Positions 54,100 to 63,107 of a stretch of 64,000 nt of DNA are shown here, piece by piece. Each line of letters opens with the position of its first letter. Within the stretch, counting starts at the first letter, position 1. Origin of the DNA: Tiliqua scincoides (taxonomy: Eukaryota > Chordata > Lepidosauria > Squamata > Scincidae); the NCBI RefSeq assembly GCF_035046505.1, contig NC_089823.1, positions 109,081,412 through 109,145,411 on the forward strand, in the 5' to 3' direction. The translations under genes and the position numbers were made by a program. Under the pieces are notes generated by a model, which was not told where the DNA came from, searched no databases, and was given only the letters and a program-made list of their open reading frames with translations.

Positions 54100-54610
54100 C
54101 TAGAGACACAATTATGTAGGGAAGAGTGACATATAGATCAAAAGTGTTCCTTAAAGTGCTTTGTATGCCATGAGGTATGGGTCACACACATGCTCTTCTG
54201 AGAAACTGTTAAAAGTATTCTGCGTTGCCTTGTATCACTGTGCCTGTGGGAACCTAATTAGAAGAGGTACCTTTGAGCCGGACTTTCTTTAAGTGCCTCA
54301 TCAACAGAATTGCAAGGATTGTTCCATCACAATGGGAATAATTTGTGCAGCTGTTGCGTCTACTGTACAAAATGTCCCGGTCAAATGCCGTGGCTCTGAT
54401 TCTCACTGTGGAACGTGATCGTTTTTTGTTGAAAGAGTTTGGCTCCATTGACCTTCATGGCAAATGGAGAACACTTTCAATTTTGATGTATCATTTTGGT
54501 ACCCTTAAGGGCAGCCAAATGACTTGCTTCCGAATCACTGCCTTAGTCCACGAACCTGACATTACACAGCGGCAAAAATCCCTCTGGATCTACCCTCCAT
54601 GAATGAAAAT
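54100..54610. promoter_or_regulatory. Conserved-looking block (CNE or unrecognised exon)
   Basis: Repeat-free, with retained CpGs (GTTGCGTC, GTCCCGGTC, ATGCCGTGG, GAACGTGATCG, TTCCGAATC) in a CpG-poor region. Open frames overlap on both strands: plus 54,345-54,602 (…ERDRFLLKEFGSIDLHGKWR…) and minus 54,254-54,448. Overlapping opposite frames and no clean acceptor argue against an exon. The TTCATGGCAAATGGAG (POU-like ATGCAAAT relative) and GAATAATTTG words fit an enhancer. Inference from texture. Confidence 0.3.
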
Positions 54611-54949
54611 GAGTAAGTTCTATTCATGAAAGTCTTCATTACTAACTTTTCATGGTCACCTGGAAAGAATGCCTCTACCAGAGCACCAGAACCAGGCTTC
54701 CTCTCTTACATTCCCAATCAATCTGTAGGTTGAAAGAAATGGCATTTGGTGATGATGATGTACATGTTTCTTTTGGATAACATGAGAATGCATCCCAAAG
54801 AAAGTTCAGAGAGTCAGATCTTCAAGCTGACCTGGAGGTTCACATACTTTTACCATATGCTTTCATCACAGTCATTGCAAGAGCCATTTTAAATTTCATG
54901 CACATGTGTACGTGTGTGAAAATAGAATGTGCTTCTTTTTAAAAGCTAC

Positions 54950-55165
54950 AGACCTCCCTCACCCTTCCACTGCTCTGCAGAGTTCTCACCTCCACTGGAG
55001 GCCATAAATCGGGATACAGCGCCGGCAGGCGGGCACAGGCCTTTCCACCAGAACTGCTGATTCTTGTGTAGTTGTAAATGTGCTTTGCAGCATGTTTGCA
55101 ACACTCTAGGCTGGTGCAGCAGCAGCTGCGCCAGTATAGCCACAGGATAGGAATTGCTGTCACTC
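54950..55165 (+). mobile_element. Harbinger-type miniature fragment
   Basis: GGGATACAGCGCCGGC, then GTAAATGTGCTTTGCAGCAT GTTTGCAACAC (the family inverted repeat, worn) and CACAGGATAGGAATTGC. Jumbled relative to full copies. Confidence 0.4.
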
Positions 55166-55177
55166 AATAATAGGTTA

Positions 55178-55638
55178 CAGGTGGAGCGTCGTTATTCGCG
55201 AGGGTTCCATTCCTGGAAGCCATGCGAATACCAAATTTCATGTGAAAACCAATCATGCTAAATTTGGAGTCCACCCAGCTCCAAACATGACCACAGCCTT
55301 CCTCCAGTCGCTTCCGGAGCTGTTCTGAGACCCACAAAGGCCGTGTGCAGCCTCCACAAGCCTCAAAATGGCCTCCGGAGGTCCTAGAAGGGCACTTCCC
55401 ATTTTCAGGTAAAAACTGGAAGTGCCTCACTAGGACTTCCAGAGGCCATTGTGAAATTTGTGGAGTCTGAGCACAGCCTCCATGGGCCTCAGAAGTGCCT
55501 CTGGAGGTGACTGGAGCACAGCTCCAGTCGCTTCCTGAGGGCTCAGGTGGGGCCAAGGCTGGCTCCACTCAGGTCCCAGGGACCCACGTTGAGTCAGATT
55601 CTCAGTTAAAAATATTGCGAATAAAGAGGTTCCACCGG
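55178..55638. mobile_element. Tigger/pogo-type miniature element with TA flanks
   Basis: Left end CAGGTGGAGCGTCGTTATTC and right end, reverse-complemented, CCGGTGGAACCTCTTTATTC form the terminal repeats; TA lies outside both, as Tc1/mariner-type insertion requires. 461 bp. The interior has AAACTGGAAGTGCCTCACTA and repeated GGAGGT-type blocks. No transposase. Confidence 0.75.
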
Positions 55639-55640
55639 TA

Positions 55641-57087
55641 TTTCGTCCCAGTGATTAACCTTACATAAATCCCGTACCAAATGGATACCAGTCCTCTGTT
55701 CCATACACTGTCATGACAAGTGGTCAGAATAAAGAACTATGGGTATTTTAGCCAAAACAAACAGAGAAAAGAAAAACAGCACCTGAAAATGGACCTGCTG
55801 AGTCAGAATATCAGATGACCCACAGACTCCAATAACATACCCTTCCTCCCTATAGAACTTGCTGGGTTTCTTTCATCCTCTGGTCTGACTCCATTCTGAA
55901 TCACACCCCAGAACCTCTTACTGTTCTCTTCCTTGTTCCCAAGTACCTCCTTTCCTTTCTGCACCTCAGGGTTGCCAAAACTGAACAGGAAAAAAAAAAA
56001 AACCAAACAGCGACTTCACCTGCTCCTGCACTTTGAAGAGGAACATGATCTGCAGAAATGGACAGGTGAAGATTTTCATAGAATGAAAACAGAGACTTCA
56101 CCTTTATGTCTGTAGATCAAACTGTTAAAAAATGCAGCAACGCGTTGGCTACAAAGTTCACAATGTATTCGCTGCCTTAGAGCGTCCACTTTTGCACCCA
56201 ATTTACTGACAGGTTCACTACTCTCTTTCATGTTCGTCAACTTCCCTTTGATCAGCTCTGTTGACCAGGTAGTGCTTGTTCTAGTTCAAGATAGTTCTTG
56301 GACTGAGACTGAGACAGCACACGGCCAAGCACATACCTATTCAAGGCTCCCTTCTGAACAGGCCCCTTATGAGGCCAAAAGGACCAGGTCTGAATTTTTC
56401 TTTAAAGTCGGTTTTATGACAAGTGCAAATGTTTTCAAATACTAAGTACCATTGGACTAGTAATGGGGTGAAGGACCCAAGGAAAGACAATGTAATCTAA
56501 CGTTAAAATGTGGCCTAGATGCTAAAAGCATCAGACCTGTTCTTGTAAAAGGCATTTGTGCTTTGAATACAAGAAGTGATCAAAGCCTGCGACTGATGAA
56601 CTGTCAGAATATCATGAAAGAGCACAGCCACTGATTCACTCACTCAGCCATTTCCCTCCCTCTGCTTCCCAGAGATTCAGTGTGTTCCTCTCCGCTTTCT
56701 TGTCTGTGCTTATGGATTTCTGATGCAGAAAGATGAAAAGGTAAGGCTATATTATTCTGGTACAGCATAAGAAATGTACTCATTATATGCCTCCTAATTA
56801 CTGATGACTTCAATAAATTAAGGACTCCTCACAGCTTTTCAAACAAGTACTTTGTTACATTCCATTCATCTAAACCTACAGAATATGGTAACAGCTTTTG
56901 TGAAGCGTGTTCCTGTTTTAAGTAAATTAAACTGTCATTAGTTATTCTTGTATGAAACAATAAATAGTTGTGTTAGTCCCTGTGAAAGAGAAGCACATAT
57001 CAAGTGAGATCTTCTATTGAACAAATTATTTAAAATACTGAGAGATCTCAAATGATACATTATTTATTTGGGGTAGACTTGATTTTT
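55641..57087. other. Unique DNA with one weak exon candidate
   Basis: Mostly AT-rich, no recognised repeats. See the splice-flanked 68-bp segment at 56,673. The minus-strand frame at 55,803-56,006 is not recognised. Confidence 0.3.
56673..56740 (+). other. Splice-flanked 68-bp segment (possible exon)
   Basis: Preceded by a strong pyrimidine tract and acceptor (ATTTCCCTCCCTCTGCTTCC CAG) and followed by AAG|GTAAGG, a strong donor. One frame is open throughout (…CVPLRFLVCAYGFLMQKDEK). Length and frame are compatible with a small coding or non-coding exon, but 22 open codons can occur by chance and the peptide is unfamiliar. Confidence 0.25.
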
Positions 57088-57095
57088 TGTTACGT

Positions 57096-57331
57096 CAGTG
57101 GCTCTCAAACTTTTTAAAGGCCCTAGACGCCGTTGCCTGATTTATAAATGCCCAATCACCATTATAGCTACACCCATTGGCACCAGTGCTTCCCACACCA
57201 CCACCACCCAAGTAGCAGCTTGTTTAGTCCTTAATGCACATAGTCTAATCTGCCCTGTCAGTTTCACAACCCAACAAAAATTAGATCACAACCCACTGGT
57301 GGTTCCCGGAACCACAGTTTGGAAACCACTG
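57096..57331. mobile_element. hAT miniature element, complete
   Basis: CAGTGGCTCTCAAACTTTTT at the left and CACAGTTTGGAAACCACTG at the right are inverted repeats. The 8 bp outside are TGTTACGT and TGTTACAT, a one-mismatch target duplication. 236 bp, non-coding. Confidence 0.85.
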
Positions 57332-57649
57332 TGTTACATGGTTGCTGCTACCCCTATTCGGGTCCTATTCCATCCTGGTAACTTTTGGATTATCTTAGTA
57401 ATGTGGATGGGGTAAAAGACATGGGAAGTGCCCACAGTTTCATACATCTTGCTGGATCCAACCTGGGAACTTGGTACACAACCTGTTCCTCCAGGGTGAG
57501 TTCAGTTATCCAAATGTTTCCGTCTTTAGATGCTCCAAGAAGCCAAACATTTAAACCAATGCCATGTAGCCAGAAAATATATACATGATAAACTCCACTG
57601 CTTTGTAGACCAGCAGCTGCATCTAAGAGAAGATTACAGCCTTCTCACT

Positions 57650-57958
57650 AAGTGAATCTGGTTGTGGCACTGGGAGCGAACAGGGCGGGAGGGTGGTGGA
57701 ACTCTGTTCCATTAGATCCAGAGCCCTGCGTCAGGCTTCCCAGCACGACACCAGGCTGCTTCACTCTGTGCCAGCTAAATAGCTGGCGCAGAGTCATGTA
57801 GCCCCATTGTGGAGCCTCCTCCCTTACCTGAGGGAAGAGGACAAATATCCCCTTTCCCCAAGGAGCTGCCACTGGCTGAAAACGGCCAGAGGATACGACG
57901 GTGACCATTTTGGCACTGCTGCTTCTCTGGGCTCCGGGCAGCTCAGGATTGGGCTGTG
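57650..57958 (+). mobile_element. Long Harbinger-type miniature, left end worn
   Basis: CCAGCTAAATAGCTGGCGCA, GCCCCATTGTGGAGCC, GAGGGAAGAGGACAAATATC CCCTTTCCCC and the end GGCAGCTCAGGATTGGGCTG, shared with the copy at 16.1-16.66 kb. Confidence 0.6.
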
Positions 57959-58029
57959 AATGAACTTGCCAAATATCCATGGGCATTCTGTGTTGAGCTT
58001 TGTTCACCCTTTTTTACAACTACAGAAAT

Positions 58030-58410
58030 AGGCCTGACGTTTATGCAGATGCGTGGGATTTAAAACAATGGGAGCTTCTGTAATTAAAATAAATGGTCAA
58101 CAACAAATGCTGTGAGCTTTCATCTTTCAAAGGCACAATAGCCACTGAATCACTGTGATTTCTTTTGGCATTTATAGTCATTGTTTCATGGTGCAGTTTT
58201 GGGTGAATTGGCAGGTTCACAGAGTTGATGGATTTCAAGCTGTTTGTGGCCAATGTAGCAATCCCCAAAGAGAATGCTTGATGACTTTTCAGGCTCGATA
58301 TCGCCCCAGCATAGTATCTCTTCATCTCCTCCCTCCCTCTGCTATTATTAGCATGCTCTTCTTTCCTAAGCTGTTTTATTTCATTAGGTTTCACAAACAC
58401 TTAAAGTAAG
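58030..58410. promoter_or_regulatory. Conserved-looking non-coding block
   Basis: Repeat-free, with AATTAAAATAAATGGTCAAC, CATTGTTTCATGG (SOX-like) and GCTATTATTAGCATGC. The 119-codon minus-strand frame across it has no acceptor and no known motif. Called on texture only. Confidence 0.25.
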
Positions 58411-58740
58411 TTTGAAAAGGTCTGAAGTTTGGAAATTGAAAACAAAATGTAAACTCAGGGCAGAACAACACATCAAAAGAAACAGAGGCTGCTACATCAA
58501 AAGCAGTATTGTACTCTCTCCTCACTTTCTACAATATGTAACACAAGTATCTACGGCTGACCCTGTTCTTCATTCCTAGCAATGTGAGGAAACGCACAGT
58601 AATAACACCATAACATGCAGGGCAAGTTGAGGGCAAAGCCTAAAGCTTCAGTCCTGTTTCAGAGACCTTTCTGAGAGGTTGAGCCTCTGGTCCTAAGAGG
58701 AGAGACTAAGGCCAAAAAGGACTGAAATGTCGATATCTTA

Positions 58741-58896
58741 GGGCCAAATCCTATCCAGCTTCCAGAAGTGATGCAGCTGCAATGCAGCCCTGAGATAAGG
58801 GAACAGATGTTCCCTTATCTTGAGGAGGGCTCTCTGATTGCCCCAAAGGCAAGATGCCCCATTGGCATTGCTGCATCAGTGTTGGAAAATTGGCCC
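58741..58896 (+). mobile_element. Harbinger-type miniature, 180-bp type
   Basis: GGGCCAAATCCTATCCAGCT to GGAAAATTGGCCC, flanked by TTA (left) and TCA (right). The interior GAACAGATGTTCCCTTATCT is itself a near-palindrome found in the type. Confidence 0.75.
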
Positions 58897-58911
58897 TCAG
58901 TTATGTAATGA

Positions 58912-59010
58912 TTTAAAGCAGTAATCTGATGCATACGTCCTTGAGACTAAGCTCCATTAAACACAGTAGAACATACTTCTGAGTAACCTGCATAAAATTG
59001 CACTGTAAGT
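58912..59010 (-). mobile_element. Short Harbinger-type miniature, worn
   Basis: GCAGTAATCTGATGCATACG, GAGACTAAGCTCCATTAAAC, ACATACTTCTGAGTAACCTG and AAAATTGCACTGTAAG match the short class. Confidence 0.55.
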
Positions 59011-59108
59011 TCATTATTTTGGCCAGCTGCATAATAAATAGTTATTGTTGGAAGCCTGACATGTGGCACCTCATTCATGAGCAAACCTATTAAGCTATAC
59101 CACACATT

Positions 59109-60180
59109 ATACCATAGCTGAAAGCTCTTCAACCTCTCCAGACTGAGAGCAAAGTCCAAAGTCCAGCTGAAATGTCTGCGTGACTTCCTCTTTGCCGACG
59201 ATGCAGCTATCACTACCCACTCTGCCAAAGATCTCCAGCAGCTCATGGATCGTTTTAGCAAGGCCTGCCAAGATTTTGGACTGACAATCAGCCTGAAGAA
59301 AACACAGGTCATGGTTCAGGATGTGGACTCACCTCCCTGCATTACAATCTCTGCGCATGAACTGGAGGTTGTCCATGACTTTGTGTACCTTGGCTCAACG
59401 ATCTCCGACACTCTTTCTCTCGATACCGAGCTAAACAAACGCATCGGTAAAGCAGCTACCATGTTTTCCAGACTCACAAAGAGAGTCTGGTCCAACAAGA
59501 AGCTGACGGAACATACCAAGATCCAGGTCTACAGAGCTTGCGTCCTGAGTACACTTCTGTACTGCAGCGAGTCATGGACTCTCCGCTCACAACAGGAGAG
59601 GAAACTGAATGCTTTCCACATGCGCTGCCTCCGACGTATTCTCGGCATCACCTGGCAGGACAAAGTTCCAAACAACACAGTCCTGGAATGTGCTGGAATC
59701 CCTAGCATGTATGCACTACTGAAACAGAGATGCCTGCGTTGGCTTGGTCATGTTGTGAGAATGGATGATGGCCGGATCCCAAAGGATCTCCTCTATGGAG
59801 AACTCGTGCAAGGAAAGCGCCCTACGGGTAGACCTCAGCTGCGATACAAGGACATCTGCAAGAGGGATCTGAAGGCCTTAGGAGTGGACCTCAACAAGTG
59901 GGAAACCCTGGCCTCTGAGCAGCCCGCTTGGAGGCAGGCTGTGCAACATGGCCTTTCCCAGTTTGAAGAGACACTTGGCCAACAGTCTGAGGCTAAGAGG
60001 CAAAGAAGGAAGGCCCATAGCCAGGGAGACAGGCCAGGGACAGACTGCACTTGCTCCCAGTGTGGAAGGGATTGTCACTCCCGAATCGGCCTTTTCAGCC
60101 ACACTAGACGCTGTTCCAGAACCACCTTTCAGAGCGTGATACCATAGTCTTTTGAGACTGAAGGTTGCCAACTAACTATA
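59109..60180 (+). mobile_element. RTE-like LINE, 5' truncated, with target duplication
   Basis: Flanked by a 21-bp direct repeat (TATTAAGCTATACC...CATT) at 59,088-59,108 and, beyond a later hAT insertion, 60,658-60,678. It ends ACCATAGTCTTTTGAGACTG AAGGTTGCCAAC, the tail shared by the two 5S-SINEs. 5' truncation and a long duplication are typical of target-primed reverse transcription. Confidence 0.85.
59122..60147 (+). CDS. LINE reverse transcriptase C-terminal part with terminal zinc finger
   Basis: An open frame of 341 codons with no interruption. It starts inside the RT palm: RDFLFADDAAITTHS with FADD at 59,191-59,202 (catalytic pair), then FGLTISLKKTQVM and FVYLGSTISDTLSLDTELNK. The thumb and C-terminal region has VYRACVLSTLLYCSESWTLR, RCLRRILGITWQDKVPNN, RWLGHVVRMDDGRIPKDLLY and GKRPTGRPQLRYKDICKRDL. 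It closes with a CxxC...H...C finger (CTCSQCGRDCHSRIGLFSHT RRC). I place it near RTE-type elements; the clade is uncertain. The intact frame suggests recent insertion. Endonuclease and most RT motifs are missing. Confidence 0.75.
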   Translation, partial: KLFNLSRLRAKSKVQLKCLRDFLFADDAAITTHSAKDLQQLMDRFSKACQDFGLTISLKKTQVMVQDVDSPPCITISAHELEVVHDFVYLGSTISDTLSLDTELNKRIGKAATMFSRLTKRVWSNKKLTEHTKIQVYRACVLSTLLYCSESWTLRSQQERKLNAFHMRCLRRILGITWQDKVPNNTVLECAGIPSMYALLKQRCLRWLGHVVRMDDGRIPKDLLYGELVQGKRPTGRPQLRYKDICKRDLKALGVDLNKWETLASEQPAWRQAVQHGLSQFEETLGQQSEAKRQRRKAHSQGDRPGTDCTCSQCGRDCHSRIGLFSHTRRCSRTTFQSVIP

Positions 60181-60194
60181 CCCAACGTATTACG

Positions 60195-60657
60195 CTGGGG
60201 TGCCCAAACCCCGGCCCTGGGGCCACATGCGGCCCTCAAGACCTCTCAATGTGGCCCTCAGGGAGCCCCCAGTCTGCAATGAGCCTCTGGCCCTCCGGTG
60301 ATTTGTTGGAGCCCACACTGGCTCGACGCAACTGCTCTCAGTGTGAGGGTGACTTTTGACCTCTCACGTGAGCTGTGGGATGAGGGCTTCCTCCACTGCT
60401 TGCTGTTTCATGTCTGTATGCAGTAGCAGCAGCAAAGGAAAGGCCAGCCTTGCTTTGTGCAAAGCCTTTTATAGGCCTTGAGCGATTGCAAGACCTTCAT
60501 TCATTCATATAAGTTCATCTTTAATATATTCATTTATGTACTTATGTAAATGTATGCAAATTGTAAATGTAAATTAATTCTTTTTTTTTCCCCCAACCCC
60601 TGACACAGTATCAGAGAGATGATGTGGCCCTCCTGCCAAAAACTTTGGACACCCCTG
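60195..60657. mobile_element. hAT (Charlie-like) miniature element nested at the LINE 3' junction
   Basis: Left end CTGGGGTGCCCAAACCCCGG and right end AAAAACTTTGGACACCCCTG are inverted repeats of the CAGGGGTGTCCAAA hAT type. GTATTACG precedes it and GTATTAAG overlaps its right edge, a one-mismatch 8-bp duplication. GGCCACATGCGGCCCTC is a familiar Charlie-type subterminal word. It landed in the first bases of the LINE's right target duplication, so it is younger than the LINE. 463 bp, no transposase. Confidence 0.8.
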
Positions 60658-60678
60658 TATTAAGCTATACCACACATT

Positions 60679-61247
60679 CCAGAATAGGAGGGGAGAATCC
60701 TGCATTGATCTACTAGTTTGGTGACATCCCCATGTTTCTGTAAACAAGTAGTTTGGTCCACAATCAACAGGAAATTTGATATGTCATAATTGGTTTTAGG
60801 AGTCTACTGCATGCAAATTATTGATTAAAATCTTGATTACTTTTGTCCAAAGTAGTGAAATGCAGAGTTCCAACTCAATTGTGCTTACACCAAAATGAGA
60901 AGCAAATTTGGACAATCTTGTTAAGATAAAACATATGAGGATTTTATTTAGAGAGAAATGCCATGAGTTTTCATAAAACTAGCATAATTTCTCAGGGGTA
61001 GGGGTGCAGTCAAGGGGACGTGGGGTGAACAGAAACCCAGAACTCCTGTAGCAGGAACAGTGCTGTCATCTACAGGGGGGCTCAGTGGCTGCCTTTGAAC
61101 TGTTTTTCTAAAGGGCCTTCATTGAGAAGAAGCACCAAACTCAGCAGGAGGCGAACAGAGACATTTGCCTAGGAGCATATGTTAACATCTAGGCAATCTT
61201 CATTTTCAAGGGCTGCCTGAGAGACAGTGCGTACAGTCTGTGTTATA
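60679..61247. other. No gene seen
   Basis: AT-rich flank of the nested insertion; nothing recognised. Confidence 0.3.
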
Positions 61248-61251
61248 TTAA

Positions 61252-61753
61252 TGGCCCAATCCTATCCGCACAATACGATAGTGGATCTTGCACTCCACCA
61301 TCATATCGCATGGGCTGCCTCCACACAAGCTGCTCTAATGGCAGGCAGTTTGCTGCCAATGGCATGGAAGCTGGTTAACCCCACTCCAGTAGCAATGGGC
61401 ACTAGATCTGCAAGTGGAGCAGGTAAGGTGGCAGCAGTGGTGTATTGGGGGCAGGTCAGGGATGGGATCAGGCCAAAGTTGGGTTGGGAGTGGATCTCAG
61501 TGGCAGTGAAGATCCAGAGCCCCTGTCCTGGGCCTAACATGCCCCCTTCAGTATAACAGATTTATGCCACCAAAATAGCTGGCGTTGATCTGAGTAGTCC
61601 CACTGGGGATTAAGAAGTAGAGAAGAGGTAAGGAATACTTGTCTTTTCTTGTCTCTCCCCACCAGCCTGATCCCCAGGCAAGCAAGGGGTGCAGCAGAGG
61701 CTGCAGAAGCAGTACTACAGTGAGCAGACCAGTCATGGATAGGATTGGGCCTT
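61252..61753 (+). mobile_element. Long Harbinger-type miniature
   Basis: GGCCCAATCCTATCCGCACA to ATGGATAGGATTGGGCC, with TAAT at the left and TTAA at the right. The interior is a diverged long type with a G-rich core and AAATAGCTGGCGTTGATCTG. Frames here are repeat shadows. Confidence 0.65.
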
Positions 61754-61755
61754 AA

Positions 61756-61840
61756 GACTAGAATCCTATGCAAATTTACCCAGAAATAAGTCATATTGAA
61801 CAGAGTGGGACTTATTTCTCAGTAAATATGCATTGGCTAG
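61756..61840 (+). mobile_element. Short Harbinger-type miniature
   Basis: GACTAGAATCCTATGCAAAT, CCCAGAAATAAGTCATATTG, AGTGGGACTTATTTCTCAGT and AATATGCATTGGC: the short class, abutting the long copy to its left. Confidence 0.6.
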
Positions 61841-62039
61841 TACTTTAATATATCAATTATGCTTATCTGGGTTATTTTGTGATCCAGTTTTCAATGTTTT
61901 TACATTTGTTAAAGTACCAAGAGTTTAGGACGAAAAAGCTATATCTTAAATGAAATGCAATAAGATGAAAGTAGGAATAAATGACAGAAAAATAAAACTA
62001 ATGAAGGAATTTAATAGGAATGTGTGCTCTGGCTTTCTG

Positions 62040-62478
62040 GGTGTGGCAAATGTGACAATGCTGGAGAGCATGACCTAGCTGCCATTACAAGCAACAAGTG
62101 GTCAAGTCTGTGTGGCAATGGACCACAGATTGTGCAGGGGCCTCAGGTAAGATTGTGCAGGGGCTGAGAAGGAAAAGGGGAGAGGTGGAATGGGGCAGAT
62201 CGAGTCCGCAAAGGGGCAGGTTCAATGGCAGCAGTGTCTGCCAAATCCTAACTCCCTTCCCAGGCCCTTTCCGCCTTTGTGGGTCAACGCAGGCTTATGC
62301 TAACAATATAGCTGGTGCAGGTCTGCATTTACCTGCTGTGCTGGCAGGGGCTTACAAATCTTCCTTTAGCCACAAAGGGGCCAAACATACCAACATGCCA
62401 AAACTCCACTGTGTGATTCAGCGGATGCTGTGTTGGCAGCACTGCATCACAGCACAGGAAGTTAGGTAGGATTAGGCT
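62040..62478 (+). mobile_element. Long Harbinger-type miniature, worn
   Basis: G-rich core (62,160-62,220), then AATATAGCTGGTGCAGGTCT, GGATGCTGTGTTGGCAGCAC and the end GTTAGGTAGGATTAGGCTG. Left end unclear. Confidence 0.5.
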
Positions 62479-62624
62479 GTTCATAGGGTTCCTTGTCATT
62501 GTTATGTGGTGTGACGATGGGAGTGTCATGATGCACTCCTGCACTTCGAAGTTTATGAGAACAGTTCCAGATGTCAAAGGACTGTTGTTAGATTCATCTC
62601 TAGTGCATTCTGAAGCCAGTTAGA

Positions 62625-63107
62625 AGAACATAAGAACATAAGAACATAAGAACAGCCCCACTGGATCAGGCCATAGGCCCATCTAGTCCAGCTTCCTGTA
62701 TCTCACAGCGGCCCACCAAATGCCCCAGGGAGCACACCAGATAACAAGAGACCTCATCCTGGTGCTCTCCCCTACATCTGGCATTCTGACTTAACCCATT
62801 CCTAAAATCAGGAGGTTGCGCATACACATCATGGCTTGTACCCCATAATGGATTTTTCCTCCAGAAACTCGTCCAATCCCCTTTTAAAGGCGTCTAGGCT
62901 AGACGCCAGCACCACATCCTGTGGCAAGGAGTTCCACAGACCGACCACGCGCTGAGTAAAAAAATATTTTCTTTTGTCTGTCCTAACCTGCCCAACACTC
63001 AATTTTAGTGGATGTCCCCTGGTTCTGGTATTATGTGAGAGTGTAAAGAGCATCTCCCTATCCACTCTGTCCATCCCCTGCATAATTTTGTATGTCTCAA
63101 TCATGTC
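62625..63107 (-). mobile_element. CR1 LINE 3' end, reverse orientation
   Basis: AGAACATAAGAACATAAGAA CATAAGAACAGCCCCACTGG is the reversed CR1 tail. The minus-strand frame 62,829-63,104 encodes the last 91 residues of CR1 ORF2 (VDREMLFTLSHNTRTRGHPL ... EEKSIMGYKP) and differs from the copy at 36.5-38.1 kb at only two residues by eye. 5' truncated. These two copies belong to a young, recently active subfamily. Confidence 0.9.

Noticed and set aside
58041-58400. 119-codon minus-strand host exon
   Set aside because: No acceptor or donor at suitable places and no recognisable motif; more likely a conserved or chance-open non-coding block.
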